Shown here in pieces: positions 25,098 through 37,819 of a stretch of 64,000 nucleotides of DNA; the stretch's first letter is position 1, and each line of letters opens with the position of its first letter. Position numbers and translations under genes: made by a program. Origin of the DNA: DAITQM01 sp039794245. GTDB taxonomy: Bacteria > Pseudomonadota > Gammaproteobacteria > Xanthomonadales > Wenzhouxiangellaceae. The notes below the pieces were generated by a model. The model was not told the origin of the DNA and did no database searches. It saw nothing but the letters and a program-made list of their open reading frames with translations. Location: contig JBDIVS010000012.1 of the NCBI GenBank assembly GCA_039794245.1, positions 1 to 64,000 on the forward strand. Direction: 5' to 3'.

Positions 25098-26414
25098 ATG
25101 CAGGTAACGATCGAAGAAACGAACGCCCTCGAGCGGCGGATGACCGTCACGGTTCCGGCCACCGAGGTGGACGGCCGCTTGCAGGAACGGTTGCGCAATC
25201 TCGGCCGGACGGTCCGCCTCAAGGGTTTTCGCCCCGGCAAGGTGCCGCTCGATGTGATCCGCCAGCGTTACGGCAGCAAGGTGCGCGAGGAAATCATCGA
25301 GGAAGTGATCCAGACGACGCTGCGCCAGGCGCTCGATGAGCGCGAGCTGCGCGTCGCCGCCGTTCCCGAGCTCAAGACACTGCCCGCCACAGCCGGCGAT
25401 CAGGATCTGCACTACACGGCCCGCGTCGAAGTTTTCCCGCGGCTCGACGAAATCGAGCTTGCCAGGTTGACGATCCGCCACCCAACCGCCGAGGTCGCCG
25501 ACAGCGATGTCGAGCAGATGATCGCGATGCTGCGCGAGCAGCGCCGCCGGTGGGAAGCGGCCGGCCGGCCCGCCGCGGCCGGCGATCGGGTGCTGTTCGA
25601 CTATCGCGCCGAGGTTGCCGGCGGCGGTACGGTGCCGCCGGCCGGTCATCGCCGGCTGGCCTTGATCCTCGGTCAGAGCCCGGTTTTTGCGGACCTGGAA
25701 GCGGCGCTCAGCGGGATGTCCGAGGGCGAGGAAAAAACCGTCGCGCTCGATTTTCCGGCGGATTTCCCCGATCCCGACCTGGCCGGCTGCAAAGCGGAGA
25801 TCACGCTCACCGTCCGCGCCGTGCAAGGTGGCGAGCTGCCGGCCCTCGACGATGCCTTCTGCAGCGCTTTCGGCGTCACCGAAGGCGGGATCGAACGCCT
25901 GCGCCAGGAGGTCATGGAGAATCTGGAGCGCGAGCGCAACGCCGCAGTCCGCCGTGTCCGCCGCCGGCGCGTCGTCGAGGCGCTCGTCGCCCGCTACCAG
26001 GATCTCGATTTGCCGCCCAGCCTGATCCGCAGCGAGGCGCAGACGCTGCGCGCCGAGCTCCAGCGCCAGGTGCAGGCCATGCAGGGCGAGGCCGGCAGCG
26101 TGCCGGGCGCTGAGGAACTGGCGCCGGTCGCCCGACGCCGGGTGCTGGCCGGGTTTCTGCTCGGCGAGTTGGGGCGCCGCCAGGGCATCGAGGCCGATCC
26201 GCGGCGCGTCGATGAGAAGATCCGGGAAATCGCCTCGACTTATGAAAAACCCGAGGAGGTCGTCAATCTTTATAGCAACGATCCGCAGTTGATGGCCAAC
26301 GTCCGCCGCGAAGTGCGCGAGGAACAGATCATCGACTGGCTGGTCGAGCAGGTGGACAGCAGCAGCGAACCGATGGCGTTCGCCGCCCTGATCGAGGAGT
26401 CGCGCCGTGGCTGA
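25098..26414 (+). CDS. tig: Trigger factor
   Basis: A ribosome-associated chaperone and prolyl isomerase. At 438 residues it has the ribosome-binding N-domain with the signature GFRPGKVPLDVIRQRYG (binds L23), an FKBP-like middle domain (GDRVLFDYRAEVAGG onwards, about 155-235) and the helical C-domain. The ATG of MQVTIEET is chosen over an in-frame start six codons upstream. It begins 51 bases after tRNA-Lys without a clear terminator between. The next gene, clpP, overlaps it by 8 bases. Confidence 0.95.
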   Translation: MQVTIEETNALERRMTVTVPATEVDGRLQERLRNLGRTVRLKGFRPGKVPLDVIRQRYGSKVREEIIEEVIQTTLRQALDERELRVAAVPELKTLPATAGDQDLHYTARVEVFPRLDEIELARLTIRHPTAEVADSDVEQMIAMLREQRRRWEAAGRPAAAGDRVLFDYRAEVAGGGTVPPAGHRRLALILGQSPVFADLEAALSGMSEGEEKTVALDFPADFPDPDLAGCKAEITLTVRAVQGGELPALDDAFCSAFGVTEGGIERLRQEVMENLERERNAAVRRVRRRRVVEALVARYQDLDLPPSLIRSEAQTLRAELQRQVQAMQGEAGSVPGAEELAPVARRRVLAGFLLGELGRRQGIEADPRRVDEKIREIASTYEKPEEVVNLYSNDPQLMANVRREVREEQIIDWLVEQVDSSSEPMAFAALIEESRRG

Positions 26415-27036
26415 GACCGTGCGCCCAACGGCCCTGAATCTGGTGCCCATCGTCGTCGAGCACACGGCGCGCGGCGAGCGCTCCTACGATATTTATTCCC
26501 GGCTGCTCAAGGAGCGGGTGATTTTCGTCGTCGGCCCGATCGACGACCAGGTGGCCAATCTGATCATCGCCCAGCTTCTGTTCCTCGAATCGGAAAACCC
26601 TGACAAGGACATCAACCTGTACATCAACAGCCCGGGCGGCATCGTCACCGCGGGGTTGGCGGTCTATGACACGATGCAGTACATCCGGCCCGCGGTCAGC
26701 ACGATCTGTGTCGGCCAGGCGGCGAGCATGGGGGCGCTGCTGCTGACCGCCGGCGCCGCCGGCAAGCGCTACTGTCTGCCCCATTCGCGGGTGATGATCC
26801 ATCAGCCGCTCGGCGGTTTCCAGGGGCAGGCGACCGACATCGACATCCACGCCCGCGAGATTTTGCAGGTCAAGGCCCGGCTCAACGAGATCCTCGCCCG
26901 CCACAGCGGCCAGGACGTCGAGCGCATCGCCCAGGATACCGAGCGCGACAAATTCCTGACCGCCGAGCAGGCCCGCGACTATGGCCTGATCGACGAGGTG
27001 CTGGTCAGCCGCCCGGCGGCCGTGCCGCCGGCCTGA
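26407..27036 (+). CDS. clpP: ATP-dependent Clp protease proteolytic subunit
   Basis: A serine protease forming the 14-mer chamber with ClpX or ClpA. The 209-residue product has the catalytic Ser in GQAASMGALLL, the His in HSRVMIHQPLGG and the conserved Asp later in the sequence. It overlaps tig by 8 bases. A GC hairpin (27042-27063; GCCGCGC/GCGCGGC) lies between it and clpX and may attenuate read-through. Confidence 0.96.
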   Translation: MAETVRPTALNLVPIVVEHTARGERSYDIYSRLLKERVIFVVGPIDDQVANLIIAQLLFLESENPDKDINLYINSPGGIVTAGLAVYDTMQYIRPAVSTICVGQAASMGALLLTAGAAGKRYCLPHSRVMIHQPLGGFQGQATDIDIHAREILQVKARLNEILARHSGQDVERIAQDTERDKFLTAEQARDYGLIDEVLVSRPAAVPPA

Positions 27037-27144
27037 TCCCGGCCGCGCCGCGCGGCGCGCGGCGATCGGTTATTATTGGGATCGGTACCTTGACCCCGCC
27101 GGTCGGCCCGGCATCTTGCGGCATGCGCCGAGGTAAGCGTGACG

Positions 27145-28416
<1,272 letters not shown>

Positions 28417-28465
28417 ACCGCCGGGCACCGCCCGCGCGCCGCAACGCCAAGCCCCGCGGCGGCGA

Positions 28466-28494
28466 CTTGATATCGGTGGCTGCGGGGCGCATAT
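28466..28494 (+). promoter_or_regulatory. Probable sigma-32 promoter of lon
   Basis: CTTGATA at 28466-28472 and GCGCATAT at 28487-28494 with a 14-base spacer resemble the heat-shock consensus CTTGAAA/CCCCATNT. It lies 40 bases before the lon start, and lon is a classic heat-shock gene. Confidence 0.5.
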
Positions 28495-28533
28495 TCAGGC
28501 TGTCCGCCACATCCCCGGCGGTTGAGGAAAGCG

Positions 28534-30951
<2,418 letters not shown>

Positions 30952-31346
30952 ATTTTGCCAGCCGCCGCTTGCTGCGGCCTTGACGGTGCGCTAAGATGCC
31001 GGTCACGGGGGGATCACCTACGAAGCCGGCATCGTGCCGTGGTGACGAACCCGCTGTGCCGGGCAATGTGCGCCGGTGCGGTTCGGGCAGGAGGCCGGGG
31101 ATTGCACACGGCGGCGCCTCCCGGAGGGGTAAAGGGGCCGGAGGCAGCGCGGTCGGGCCAGGCATGGCGTACCATGATGGGCACGATGTCCGGGGTTTGC
31201 AGACACTCTTTACCCGGGCCGACCGGCACGCGGTCCAGGTGCCGTAACGGCCGAATGGTCGCTGCGGCCGGGGCATTCGCCCCACGCCGGGCATCGGCAT
31301 CGCGCCCCGCCCGGCGGTTCACTAATCGATGGATGGAGTATCTTCT
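30952..31346 (+). other. GC-rich intergenic region between lon and hupB
   Basis: Nearly 400 bases with no supported gene on either strand. Short open frames here lack ribosome sites and domain character. It must hold the hupB promoter and the end of lon; I could not identify either with confidence. Confidence 0.5.
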
Positions 31347-31619
31347 ATGAACAAAGCAGAATTGATCGATGCGATCGCCGATCGGGCAGGCCTGACGAAA
31401 GCGGATGCGACACGCGCCCTTGACGCCTTTACCGGGGTCATCACCGGGGCGCTGCGCCGGGGGGATGTCGTCTCCCTGGTTGGATTCGGCACCTTCCAGG
31501 TCAAAAAACGCGCCGCTCGCATTGGCCGTAATCCGAAGACCGGCGCCGAGCTGAAGATCAAGGCGTCAAAAGCCCCGACGTTCAAGGCTGGCAAAGCCCT
31601 CAAGGATGCGGTAAACTGA
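31347..31619 (+). CDS. hupB: DNA-binding protein HU-beta
   Basis: A 90-residue nucleoid protein. It begins MNKAELIDAIADRAGLTKADA and contains the VVSLVGFGTFQVKKRAARIGRNPKTG DNA-binding arm and the terminal FKAGKALKDAVN, which is almost canonical. The ATG is chosen over an in-frame start six codons upstream. The order lon-hupB-ppiD is as in E. coli, here with two tRNA genes inserted before ppiD. Confidence 0.96.
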   Translation: MNKAELIDAIADRAGLTKADATRALDAFTGVITGALRRGDVVSLVGFGTFQVKKRAARIGRNPKTGAELKIKASKAPTFKAGKALKDAVN

Positions 31620-31632
31620 CCGGCTCTTGCCG

Positions 31633-31708
31633 GGGTGCTTAGCTCAGCCGGTAGAGCATCGCCCTTACAAGGCGAGGGTCGGCGGTTCGATCCCGTCAGC
31701 ACCCACCA
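31633..31708 (+). tRNA. tRNA-Val (TAC)
   Basis: Acceptor GGGTGCT/AGCACCC, anticodon TAC, T-loop GTTCGATCC and encoded CCA. It starts 13 bases after the hupB stop. Confidence 0.95.
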
Positions 31709-31759
31709 GGGTCACCGGCCGGCGCCGGGCAGCGGCGGCCGAATCCGGGTTTTTCAGTC

Positions 31760-31836
31760 GGAGTGGTAGTTCAGTTGGTTAGAATACCGGCCTGTCACGC
31801 CGGGGGTCGCGGGTTCGAGTCCCGTCCACTCCGCCA
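31760..31836 (+). tRNA. tRNA-Asp (GTC)
   Basis: Acceptor GGAGTGG/CCACTCC, anticodon GTC, T-loop GTTCGAGTC and encoded CCA. Confidence 0.95.
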
Positions 31837-32020
31837 CTGAGCCTGAACGATGAATCCGTTCGCAAGCCCGGGCCAGACATCCGGGGCCGGGAATCGACGG
31901 TCAGGACTCGGTGCCATGCATGCCTTGCCATACTATGGGCGCCTGAGCGGCGCCCGTCGTATTTCAGTCGTGCTGCCGCCCGCTGCGTCAAGTAACCCAG
32001 GTTAATCCACAGGCGCCATC

Positions 32021-33988
32021 ATGCTGCAAGCCATCCGCGACCGGATCACCGGGATCATCGCCATCATCATTCTGGGGCTGCTCGCCCTGCCGTTCGCGCT
32101 GGTCGGTATCCAGGGCTATTTCACCGGCGGTGGGATAAATCTGGTCGCCGAGATCGAGATGCCCGGATTCGGTCTTTTCGGTCAGGACGATGTCCAGATC
32201 ACGATCCAGGATTACCAGACGCAATTTTCCAATTACCGCCGCCAGGTGCAGCGCCAGCTCGGCGACAATTACGACCCGGCGTTATACGATACGCCGGTGG
32301 CGCGCCGCGAGTTTCTCGATAACCTGATCGACGAGCGGTTGCTCCGCGCTTACGCCCTCGACGGCGGCATGGACCTGCCGCACCGCCAGCTCGCCGAGGC
32401 GATCTCGGCCATTCCGGCTTTTCAGGTCGCCGGCCGCTTCGACCCCCAGGTCTACCAATTGGCGCTGCGCCAGCAGGGCCTGACGCCGAAATTGTTCGAA
32501 AGCCAGATCCGCGACGGCCGCGTGGTGCAGGATCTGGCCGGGGCGCTGACCGGCTCCGGTTTTGCCACCACCGCTGAAACGGACCGCGCCCTGGAACTTT
32601 ACGGCGAGCAGCTCGCAGTGGCGTTTTTCACGGTCCCGGCGGCGCGTTACCGCGACCAGGCAATCGTCGATGAGAAGAAGATCGCCGCTTATTACGACGA
32701 GCACCGCACCGAGTTCATGACCGAGGAGCAGGTGTCGCTGGCCTATCTCGAGGTCGATGCGGCGAACTTTATCGACGAAATCGAGATCAGCGACGATGAG
32801 CTGCTGGCCCGCTACGAACACAACCGTGAGCGCTTTGGCGCCGGCGAGCGGCGCCTGGTGTCGCACATCTTGTTGACCATCCCCGAAGAAGCCGGCGAAG
32901 AGGCCAAGGCTGCGGCCGACGAGGCGGTGCGGCAACAAGCCGAAGAAATCGCCGCGCGGGCCCGCGGCGGCGAGGATTTCGCCGCGCTGGCCAAAGAATA
33001 CTCCGCCGATCCCGGTTCGGCGGAAATCGGCGGCGATCTGGGCTGGATCGAGCGCGGCGTGATGGTCACCCCGTTCGAGGACGCGCTGTTCGCGCTCGCC
33101 GCCGGAGAGATTTCCGCGCCGGTGAAAACCGGCTTCGGTTACCACATCATCCAGTTGCGCGAGATCGAGGGCAGCCGGCAGAAACCGTTCGAGGAAGTCA
33201 AGGCCGAACTTAAGCAGGAGTTGCTCGACGAGCGCACCGAGTGGCGCTACCAGGAAGCGGTGGACCGGCTGGCGACGATCACTTACGAAGACAACGGCAG
33301 CCTCGACGGGGCCGCCGAGGAGTTGGGCCTTGAGGTCAGGAAGACGCCGCTGTTCGGCCGCGGCGGCGGCCCTGACATCGCCGCCCATCCGGCGGTACTG
33401 CAGGCGGCGTTTTCCGACGAAGTGTTAGTCCAGCGCCTGAACAGCGATCCTGTGGAACTGGCGACCGGCCGCACCGTCGTCGTCCGGATCGACGAGCACC
33501 GCCCGGCCGAACAGCGCTCGCTGGAGACGGTCAGCGACGAGATCCGGGGCATCTTGCAGCAGCAGGAACAGCGCCGTCTGGCACGCCAGGCGGCAGAGGC
33601 ACTGCTGGCCCGGATCGAGAGCGGCGAACTGACCCTCGACGAGGCCGCCGCGACCGTCGAGGCGGCGGTCACCGAAAACTCGGCGCTCGGCCGCAACGAC
33701 TTCCAGTTGGGTGCCTCGTTCCTCGATGAACTGTTTTCCCTGCCGGTCAGTCGCGACGCAAGCGGCAAGGTGATCGCCGCTTATCATCTGGTGCCCCGCA
33801 ACCTGACCGATACGGCGATCGTCGCCCTTCGGGACCGCCGCCCGGGGGCGGTCGCCGGCGCCGAAGCGGCGCGCCGCGAACAGCTCGAGCGCGAAATCGT
33901 CAACCGTCAGGCGCCGGTCGAATACGAGGCCCTGCTCGCCGCCCTGCGCCGGCGCTACAAAGTCACCGTTTACGACGATCGTTTGTAA
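32021..33988 (+). CDS. ppiD: Periplasmic folding chaperone PpiD
   Basis: An inner-membrane-anchored periplasmic chaperone near the Sec translocon. The 655-residue protein has one N-terminal TM helix (about 11-35, TGIIAIIILGLLALPFALVG), a SurA_N-like region and a parvulin domain (about 280-385: RRLVSHILLTIPEE to GYHIIQLREIEG). Parvulin residues look largely kept, though PpiD is often a weak isomerase. It follows hupB and two tRNAs. Confidence 0.92.
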   Translation: MLQAIRDRITGIIAIIILGLLALPFALVGIQGYFTGGGINLVAEIEMPGFGLFGQDDVQITIQDYQTQFSNYRRQVQRQLGDNYDPALYDTPVARREFLDNLIDERLLRAYALDGGMDLPHRQLAEAISAIPAFQVAGRFDPQVYQLALRQQGLTPKLFESQIRDGRVVQDLAGALTGSGFATTAETDRALELYGEQLAVAFFTVPAARYRDQAIVDEKKIAAYYDEHRTEFMTEEQVSLAYLEVDAANFIDEIEISDDELLARYEHNRERFGAGERRLVSHILLTIPEEAGEEAKAAADEAVRQQAEEIAARARGGEDFAALAKEYSADPGSAEIGGDLGWIERGVMVTPFEDALFALAAGEISAPVKTGFGYHIIQLREIEGSRQKPFEEVKAELKQELLDERTEWRYQEAVDRLATITYEDNGSLDGAAEELGLEVRKTPLFGRGGGPDIAAHPAVLQAAFSDEVLVQRLNSDPVELATGRTVVVRIDEHRPAEQRSLETVSDEIRGILQQQEQRRLARQAAEALLARIESGELTLDEAAATVEAAVTENSALGRNDFQLGASFLDELFSLPVSRDASGKVIAAYHLVPRNLTDTAIVALRDRRPGAVAGAEAARREQLEREIVNRQAPVEYEALLAALRRRYKVTVYDDRL

Positions 33989-34054
33989 CCGGATCATGAA
34001 CCCTCCGGAGCAAATCGCATCGGCGGCGACCGGCAACGACCGGAGGTAGAGAGC

Positions 34055-35092
34055 ATGATACGCAACGTCACATCTTACGGCCGCGGTACGGAACCGCCGA
34101 TCGATTTTGCCGAATGGGTGAAAAAATCGGGCGGGCCGCCGCGCCGCTGGACCTTTGGCCTTTTGCTTCTGCTGGTTGCCATCTGGGCCATACTGAGCTC
34201 GTTTTATACCGTCCAGCCTGAAGAACGTGCGGTGGTCAAACGCTTCGGCGCGGTGCGCGGTATCGAAGATCCCGGTTTGCACTTCAAGATCCCGTTCGGC
34301 ATCGACCGGGTGCAGCGCGTGGCCACCGAACGGGTGCTGAAACAGGAGTTCGGTTTCCGCACGCAAAGCGTCGGCGCCGGCGGCCGCACCGTTTACAACC
34401 CCGGGCGCTTCGAGGACGAATCACTGATGCTGACCGGCGATCTCAACATCATCCATCTCGAATGGGTGGTGCAGTACCGCGTCGCCGATCCCATCAAGTT
34501 TCTGTACAACATGCGCGAGCCGACGAGTACGCTGCGCGACATCTCCGAATCGGTGATGCGCCGCGTCGTCGGCAACCGCCTCGGCTCCGATGTCCTGACC
34601 GTCGGGCGCACTGAGATCCAGGCCAAGGGGCGGGACGAAATCCAGGACATCATGAATCGCTACGATGCCGGCATCCATGTGATCACGGTCGAACTGCAAG
34701 ATGTCGTGCCGCCGCCCGCCGTGCAACCGGCTTTCAACGAAGTCAACGAAGCGCGGCAGCAGCGCGAGCGGATGATCAACGAGGCGCAAAAGCGGGTCAA
34801 CCAGGAAATACCGCGGGCCGAGGGCGAGGCGATCCGCATCGTTGCCGAAGCCGAGGGCTACGCCACCGAACGGGTCAATCGTGCCCGTGGCGAGAGCGCC
34901 CGCTTCACCGCCGTGCTCGCCGAGTACCGGGGAGCGCCGGAGGTCACCCGCTCGCGGCTGTACCTCGAAACCCTGGGCCAGGTGCTGCCCAACGTCGGCC
35001 AGGTGCTGGTCGTCCAGGACGGGCAACTCGGGCCGCTACCGCTGCTCGACATCGATCGCCCGGCGCCGCAAAGGAAGGAAGGTGAACAATGA
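34055..35092 (+). CDS. hflK: FtsH protease modulator HflK-like SPFH protein
   Basis: An SPFH/band-7 protein that with HflC forms a cage around FtsH in the inner membrane. The 345-residue protein has a short cytoplasmic tail, one TM helix (about 33-53, FGLLLLLVAIWAILSSFYTV), the band-7 domain starting QPEERAVVKRFGAV and a helical rod rich in Glu/Arg. The usual long Gly-rich N-terminus of enteric HflK is missing. It overlaps hflC by 4 bases. Here the pair follows ppiD rather than hfq-hflX. Confidence 0.9.
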   Translation: MIRNVTSYGRGTEPPIDFAEWVKKSGGPPRRWTFGLLLLLVAIWAILSSFYTVQPEERAVVKRFGAVRGIEDPGLHFKIPFGIDRVQRVATERVLKQEFGFRTQSVGAGGRTVYNPGRFEDESLMLTGDLNIIHLEWVVQYRVADPIKFLYNMREPTSTLRDISESVMRRVVGNRLGSDVLTVGRTEIQAKGRDEIQDIMNRYDAGIHVITVELQDVVPPPAVQPAFNEVNEARQQRERMINEAQKRVNQEIPRAEGEAIRIVAEAEGYATERVNRARGESARFTAVLAEYRGAPEVTRSRLYLETLGQVLPNVGQVLVVQDGQLGPLPLLDIDRPAPQRKEGEQ

Positions 35093-36030
35093 AACGCACG
35101 CTGCCGCTGGCTGCCGTCCTTGCCGTTCTGCTCGGCGCCTATACGATGCTCTACATCGTCGATGAAGCCGAACAGGCGATCATCGTCCAGTTCGGCGAAC
35201 CCATCGGCGACGTGATCGCAGTGCCCGGTTTAAAGGCCAAATTACCGTGGCAGGACGTGCGCTATTTCGACAAGCGCCTTTTGGTCTGGGACGGCGACGT
35301 GACGCAGATCCCGACGCTCGGCCGCGAGTTCATCCTGGTCGATACCACGGCGCGCTGGCGCATCGCCGAGCCGCTGCAATTTTTGCGCAGCGTGCGCGAT
35401 GAGCGCGGCGCGATCACCCGCCTCGACGACATCATCGATTCGGTCGTCCGCGATATGGTCAGCGCGACGCAACTGGAGGAGATCGTCCGCTCGCGGGATT
35501 GGAACGTCGATCTCGAAAAGGTCGAAGATCCGGTGCTAGCCGGCCGGGAGGACGTCGATCTGAAGCAGCGCCCGAAACTCGGCCGCGAGCGGCTCGAAGC
35601 GGAAATCCTGAACCGGGCGCGGCGCTTGATGCCGGAGTTGGGCATCGAACTGGCCGATGTCCGGATCAAGCGGGTCAATTACATCGACTCGGTCCGCCGC
35701 CAGGTCGAGAGCCGGATGATCGCCGAACGCCAGTCGATCGCCGAACGTTTCCGGGCCGAAGGCCAAGGGCGCAGCCAGGAAATCGTCGGCGACATGCAGC
35801 GTGAACTGCAGCGCATCCGCTCCGAGGCGGCGCGCACGGCCGAGGAGATCCGCGGCCGGGCCGACGCCGAAGCGACGAAGATCTACGGTGCGGCCTACAG
35901 CGCCGATCCCGAGTTCTACGCATTTTTCCGGACGCTGGAAAGTTACCGTGCCCTGGGTGCCAACAGCACGATCATGCTGAGCGCCGATTCCGACTTCTTC
36001 CGCTATCTGGAAAAGACGCGGCCCCGCTGA
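35089..36030 (+). CDS. hflC: FtsH protease modulator HflC
   Basis: Partner of HflK. The 313-residue protein begins with a signal-anchor helix (LPLAAVLAVLLGAYTMLYIV), then the band-7 domain (DEAEQAIIVQFGEPIGDV), LVDTTARWRIAEPLQF and the RMIAERQSIAERFRAEGQG motif of HflC, and ends in the coiled rod. ATGA overlap with hflK. Confidence 0.92.
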   Translation: MKRTLPLAAVLAVLLGAYTMLYIVDEAEQAIIVQFGEPIGDVIAVPGLKAKLPWQDVRYFDKRLLVWDGDVTQIPTLGREFILVDTTARWRIAEPLQFLRSVRDERGAITRLDDIIDSVVRDMVSATQLEEIVRSRDWNVDLEKVEDPVLAGREDVDLKQRPKLGRERLEAEILNRARRLMPELGIELADVRIKRVNYIDSVRRQVESRMIAERQSIAERFRAEGQGRSQEIVGDMQRELQRIRSEAARTAEEIRGRADAEATKIYGAAYSADPEFYAFFRTLESYRALGANSTIMLSADSDFFRYLEKTRPR

Positions 36031-36061
36031 TGCGGGGTGCGGTTGCTTCGGGCTTTGGCGC

Positions 36062-36847
36062 TCAGCCCCGCTCCGGCATGCCGAGAATGTTGTAACCGGC
36101 ATCGACGTAGGTGATCTCGCCGGTGATGCCCGAGGCGTAGTCCGAGCACAGAAAAGCCGCCGCGTTGCCGACCTCGCCGGTCGTCACGCTGCGCCTGAGC
36201 GGCGCCGTCGCCTCGACGTGGTCGAGCATGCCGCGGAAACCGGCGATGCCCGCCGCGGCCAGGGTCTTGATCGGGCCGGCGGAAATCGCGTTGACCCGGA
36301 TGCCTGCGGGGCCGAGACTTTGCGCCAGGTAGCGCACACAGGCCTCGAGTGCCGCCTTGGCGACGCCCATCACGTTATAGTTCGGCATGGCGCGGACGGC
36401 GCCGAGGTAGCTCAAGGTCAGCACCGCCGCCTGCCGGCCGCGCATCAGGGGCAGCGCCGCCTTGGTCAGGGCGGCGAGGCTGTAGGCGCTGACATCGAGG
36501 GCGATCCGGAAGCCTTCGCGCGTCACCGCCGTGGCGAAATCGCCCTCCAGTTGCTCGCGCGGTGCATAGCCGACCGAGTGGACCAGGATGTCGAGGCCGC
36601 CGAAACGCTCCCCGAGGCGGCTGAACACCTCCGCGATCTGTCCATCGTCGGCCACGTCGCACTCGAAAATCGGGCCGCCGCCGAACGCCTCGGCGGCCGC
36701 CTCGACGCGGCTTTTGAGCTTGTCGTTCTGATAGGTGAAAGCGAGTTCGGCGCCCTCGCGGCACATCGCCTCGGCGATGCCCCAGGCGATCGACCGCGGA
36801 CTGGCGATGCCGACGATCAGGGCTTTTTTCCCGGCGAGCAGGCTCAT
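36062..36847 (-). CDS. fabI: Enoyl-ACP reductase (NADH)
   Basis: Last step of each fatty-acid elongation cycle. The 261-residue protein has the FabI cofactor motif GIASPRSIAWGIA, the catalytic Tyr-x6-Lys region (YNVMGVAKAALEACVRYLA) and AISAGPIKTLAA. Most FabI has LTYLG where this one has LSYLG. The ATG is inside the ATGA overlap with the upstream yidD-like gene; longer starts lie in that gene. Confidence 0.93.
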   Translation of the reverse strand: MSLLAGKKALIVGIASPRSIAWGIAEAMCREGAELAFTYQNDKLKSRVEAAAEAFGGGPIFECDVADDGQIAEVFSRLGERFGGLDILVHSVGYAPREQLEGDFATAVTREGFRIALDVSAYSLAALTKAALPLMRGRQAAVLTLSYLGAVRAMPNYNVMGVAKAALEACVRYLAQSLGPAGIRVNAISAGPIKTLAAAGIAGFRGMLDHVEATAPLRRSVTTGEVGNAAAFLCSDYASGITGEITYVDAGYNILGMPERG

Positions 36848-37116
36848 AGGTCGGCTATCCTGGCAGTTTTGGGAGGGACGGGATCGTAGCCGCCGCGGGC
36901 CAGCGGCTGGCAGCGCAGGAGGCGCCACAGCGCCAGCCCGAGGCCGCGCCACGGCCCGTGCGCGGCGATCGCGCCAGCGGCATAATGCGAGCAGGTCGGC
37001 GTGAAACGGCACTGTCCGCCGAGCCACGGGCTGAGCCCATACTGGTAGGCCCTGATCAGGGCGAGCAGAGCGCTGCGGGCCCACTGCGAGAAGGCGGCCG
37101 GAACTCCAGTCATCAT
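36844..37116 (-). CDS. yidD: Membrane protein insertion efficiency factor YidD
   Basis: A 90-residue protein with the family signature IRAYQYGLSPWLGGQCRFTPTCS and a following SHYA segment, both typical of YidD. It is normally encoded between rnpA and yidC; here it stands alone upstream of fabI with a 4-base overlap. Starts at one of two adjacent ATG codons (37116 or 37113). The Cys residues of the family are kept. Confidence 0.9.
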   Translation of the reverse strand: MMTGVPAAFSQWARSALLALIRAYQYGLSPWLGGQCRFTPTCSHYAAGAIAAHGPWRGLGLALWRLLRCQPLARGGYDPVPPKTARIADL

Positions 37117-37228
37117 CGGGTCTTGCTCACGACAAACGATTAGGATATAACATCGCCCGCCTGGGGACAAGGAATACGAACCCTGAGGGGTGAACCGGGA
37201 CGCCAACAAGCCGCGAACGAGGTCACTG

Positions 37229-37666
37229 ATGCCCGAAACCATCACCGCCGATCTGGAACTGCCGGAAGGCTATGTGCCGACGCCCAATGAGCCGTACATG
37301 TGCCCGCGGCACCTGGCCTATTTCAAGCGCAAACTGCAAAAGTGGCGCCTGGAGCTGATCGAGGAGTCGCAGGCGACGATCGACAATCTGCGTGACGAGG
37401 TTCGCGACGTCGGCGACGAGGCCGAGCGCGCGACGCGGGAAACCGAAAACAGCCTGGAGCTGAGAACCCGCGACCGATACCGCAAGCTGCTCGGCAAGAT
37501 CGACCAGGCGCTGGCCCGGATCGAGGACGGCACCTACGGTTATTGCGAGGAGACCGGCGAGGAAATCGGCCTGGCCCGGCTCGACGCGCGGCCCATCGCC
37601 ACCTTGTGCCTCGATGCCCAGGAACGCTGGGAACTCAGGCAGAAACAGATGCGCGATACGCGCTGA
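37229..37666 (+). CDS. dksA: DksA-like RNA polymerase regulator lacking two zinc cysteines
   Basis: DksA inserts a coiled coil into the RNA polymerase secondary channel and works with ppGpp. This 145-residue protein has the coiled coil with the tip region DEVRDVGDEAERAT. The zinc-finger region reads YGYCEETGEEIG and then TLCLDAQE: of the usual four cysteines only the first and third remain, with Thr and Ala at the others. This CxxT..CxxA pattern is that of zinc-independent DksA2 types. A GTG 13 codons upstream (37190) is an alternative start. Confidence 0.85.
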   Translation: MPETITADLELPEGYVPTPNEPYMCPRHLAYFKRKLQKWRLELIEESQATIDNLRDEVRDVGDEAERATRETENSLELRTRDRYRKLLGKIDQALARIEDGTYGYCEETGEEIGLARLDARPIATLCLDAQERWELRQKQMRDTR

Positions 37667-37819
37667 TCCGGCGCAGCCAATCCGTCATAGTGCCGTGATA
37701 AGATGGCACTCCCGCGGCGGGATCGGCGCCGGCCAACTGCCTGGCCAGCGTCCGGCAGGTGTTTTCCGCGGGCGCGGCGAGACCAACACCAACATCCTGT
37801 TATCGACCCGGAGCTAACC

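Noticed and set aside
31000..31300. Small open frames between lon and hupB
   Set aside because: No ribosome site, signal or domain; low-complexity GC-rich translation.
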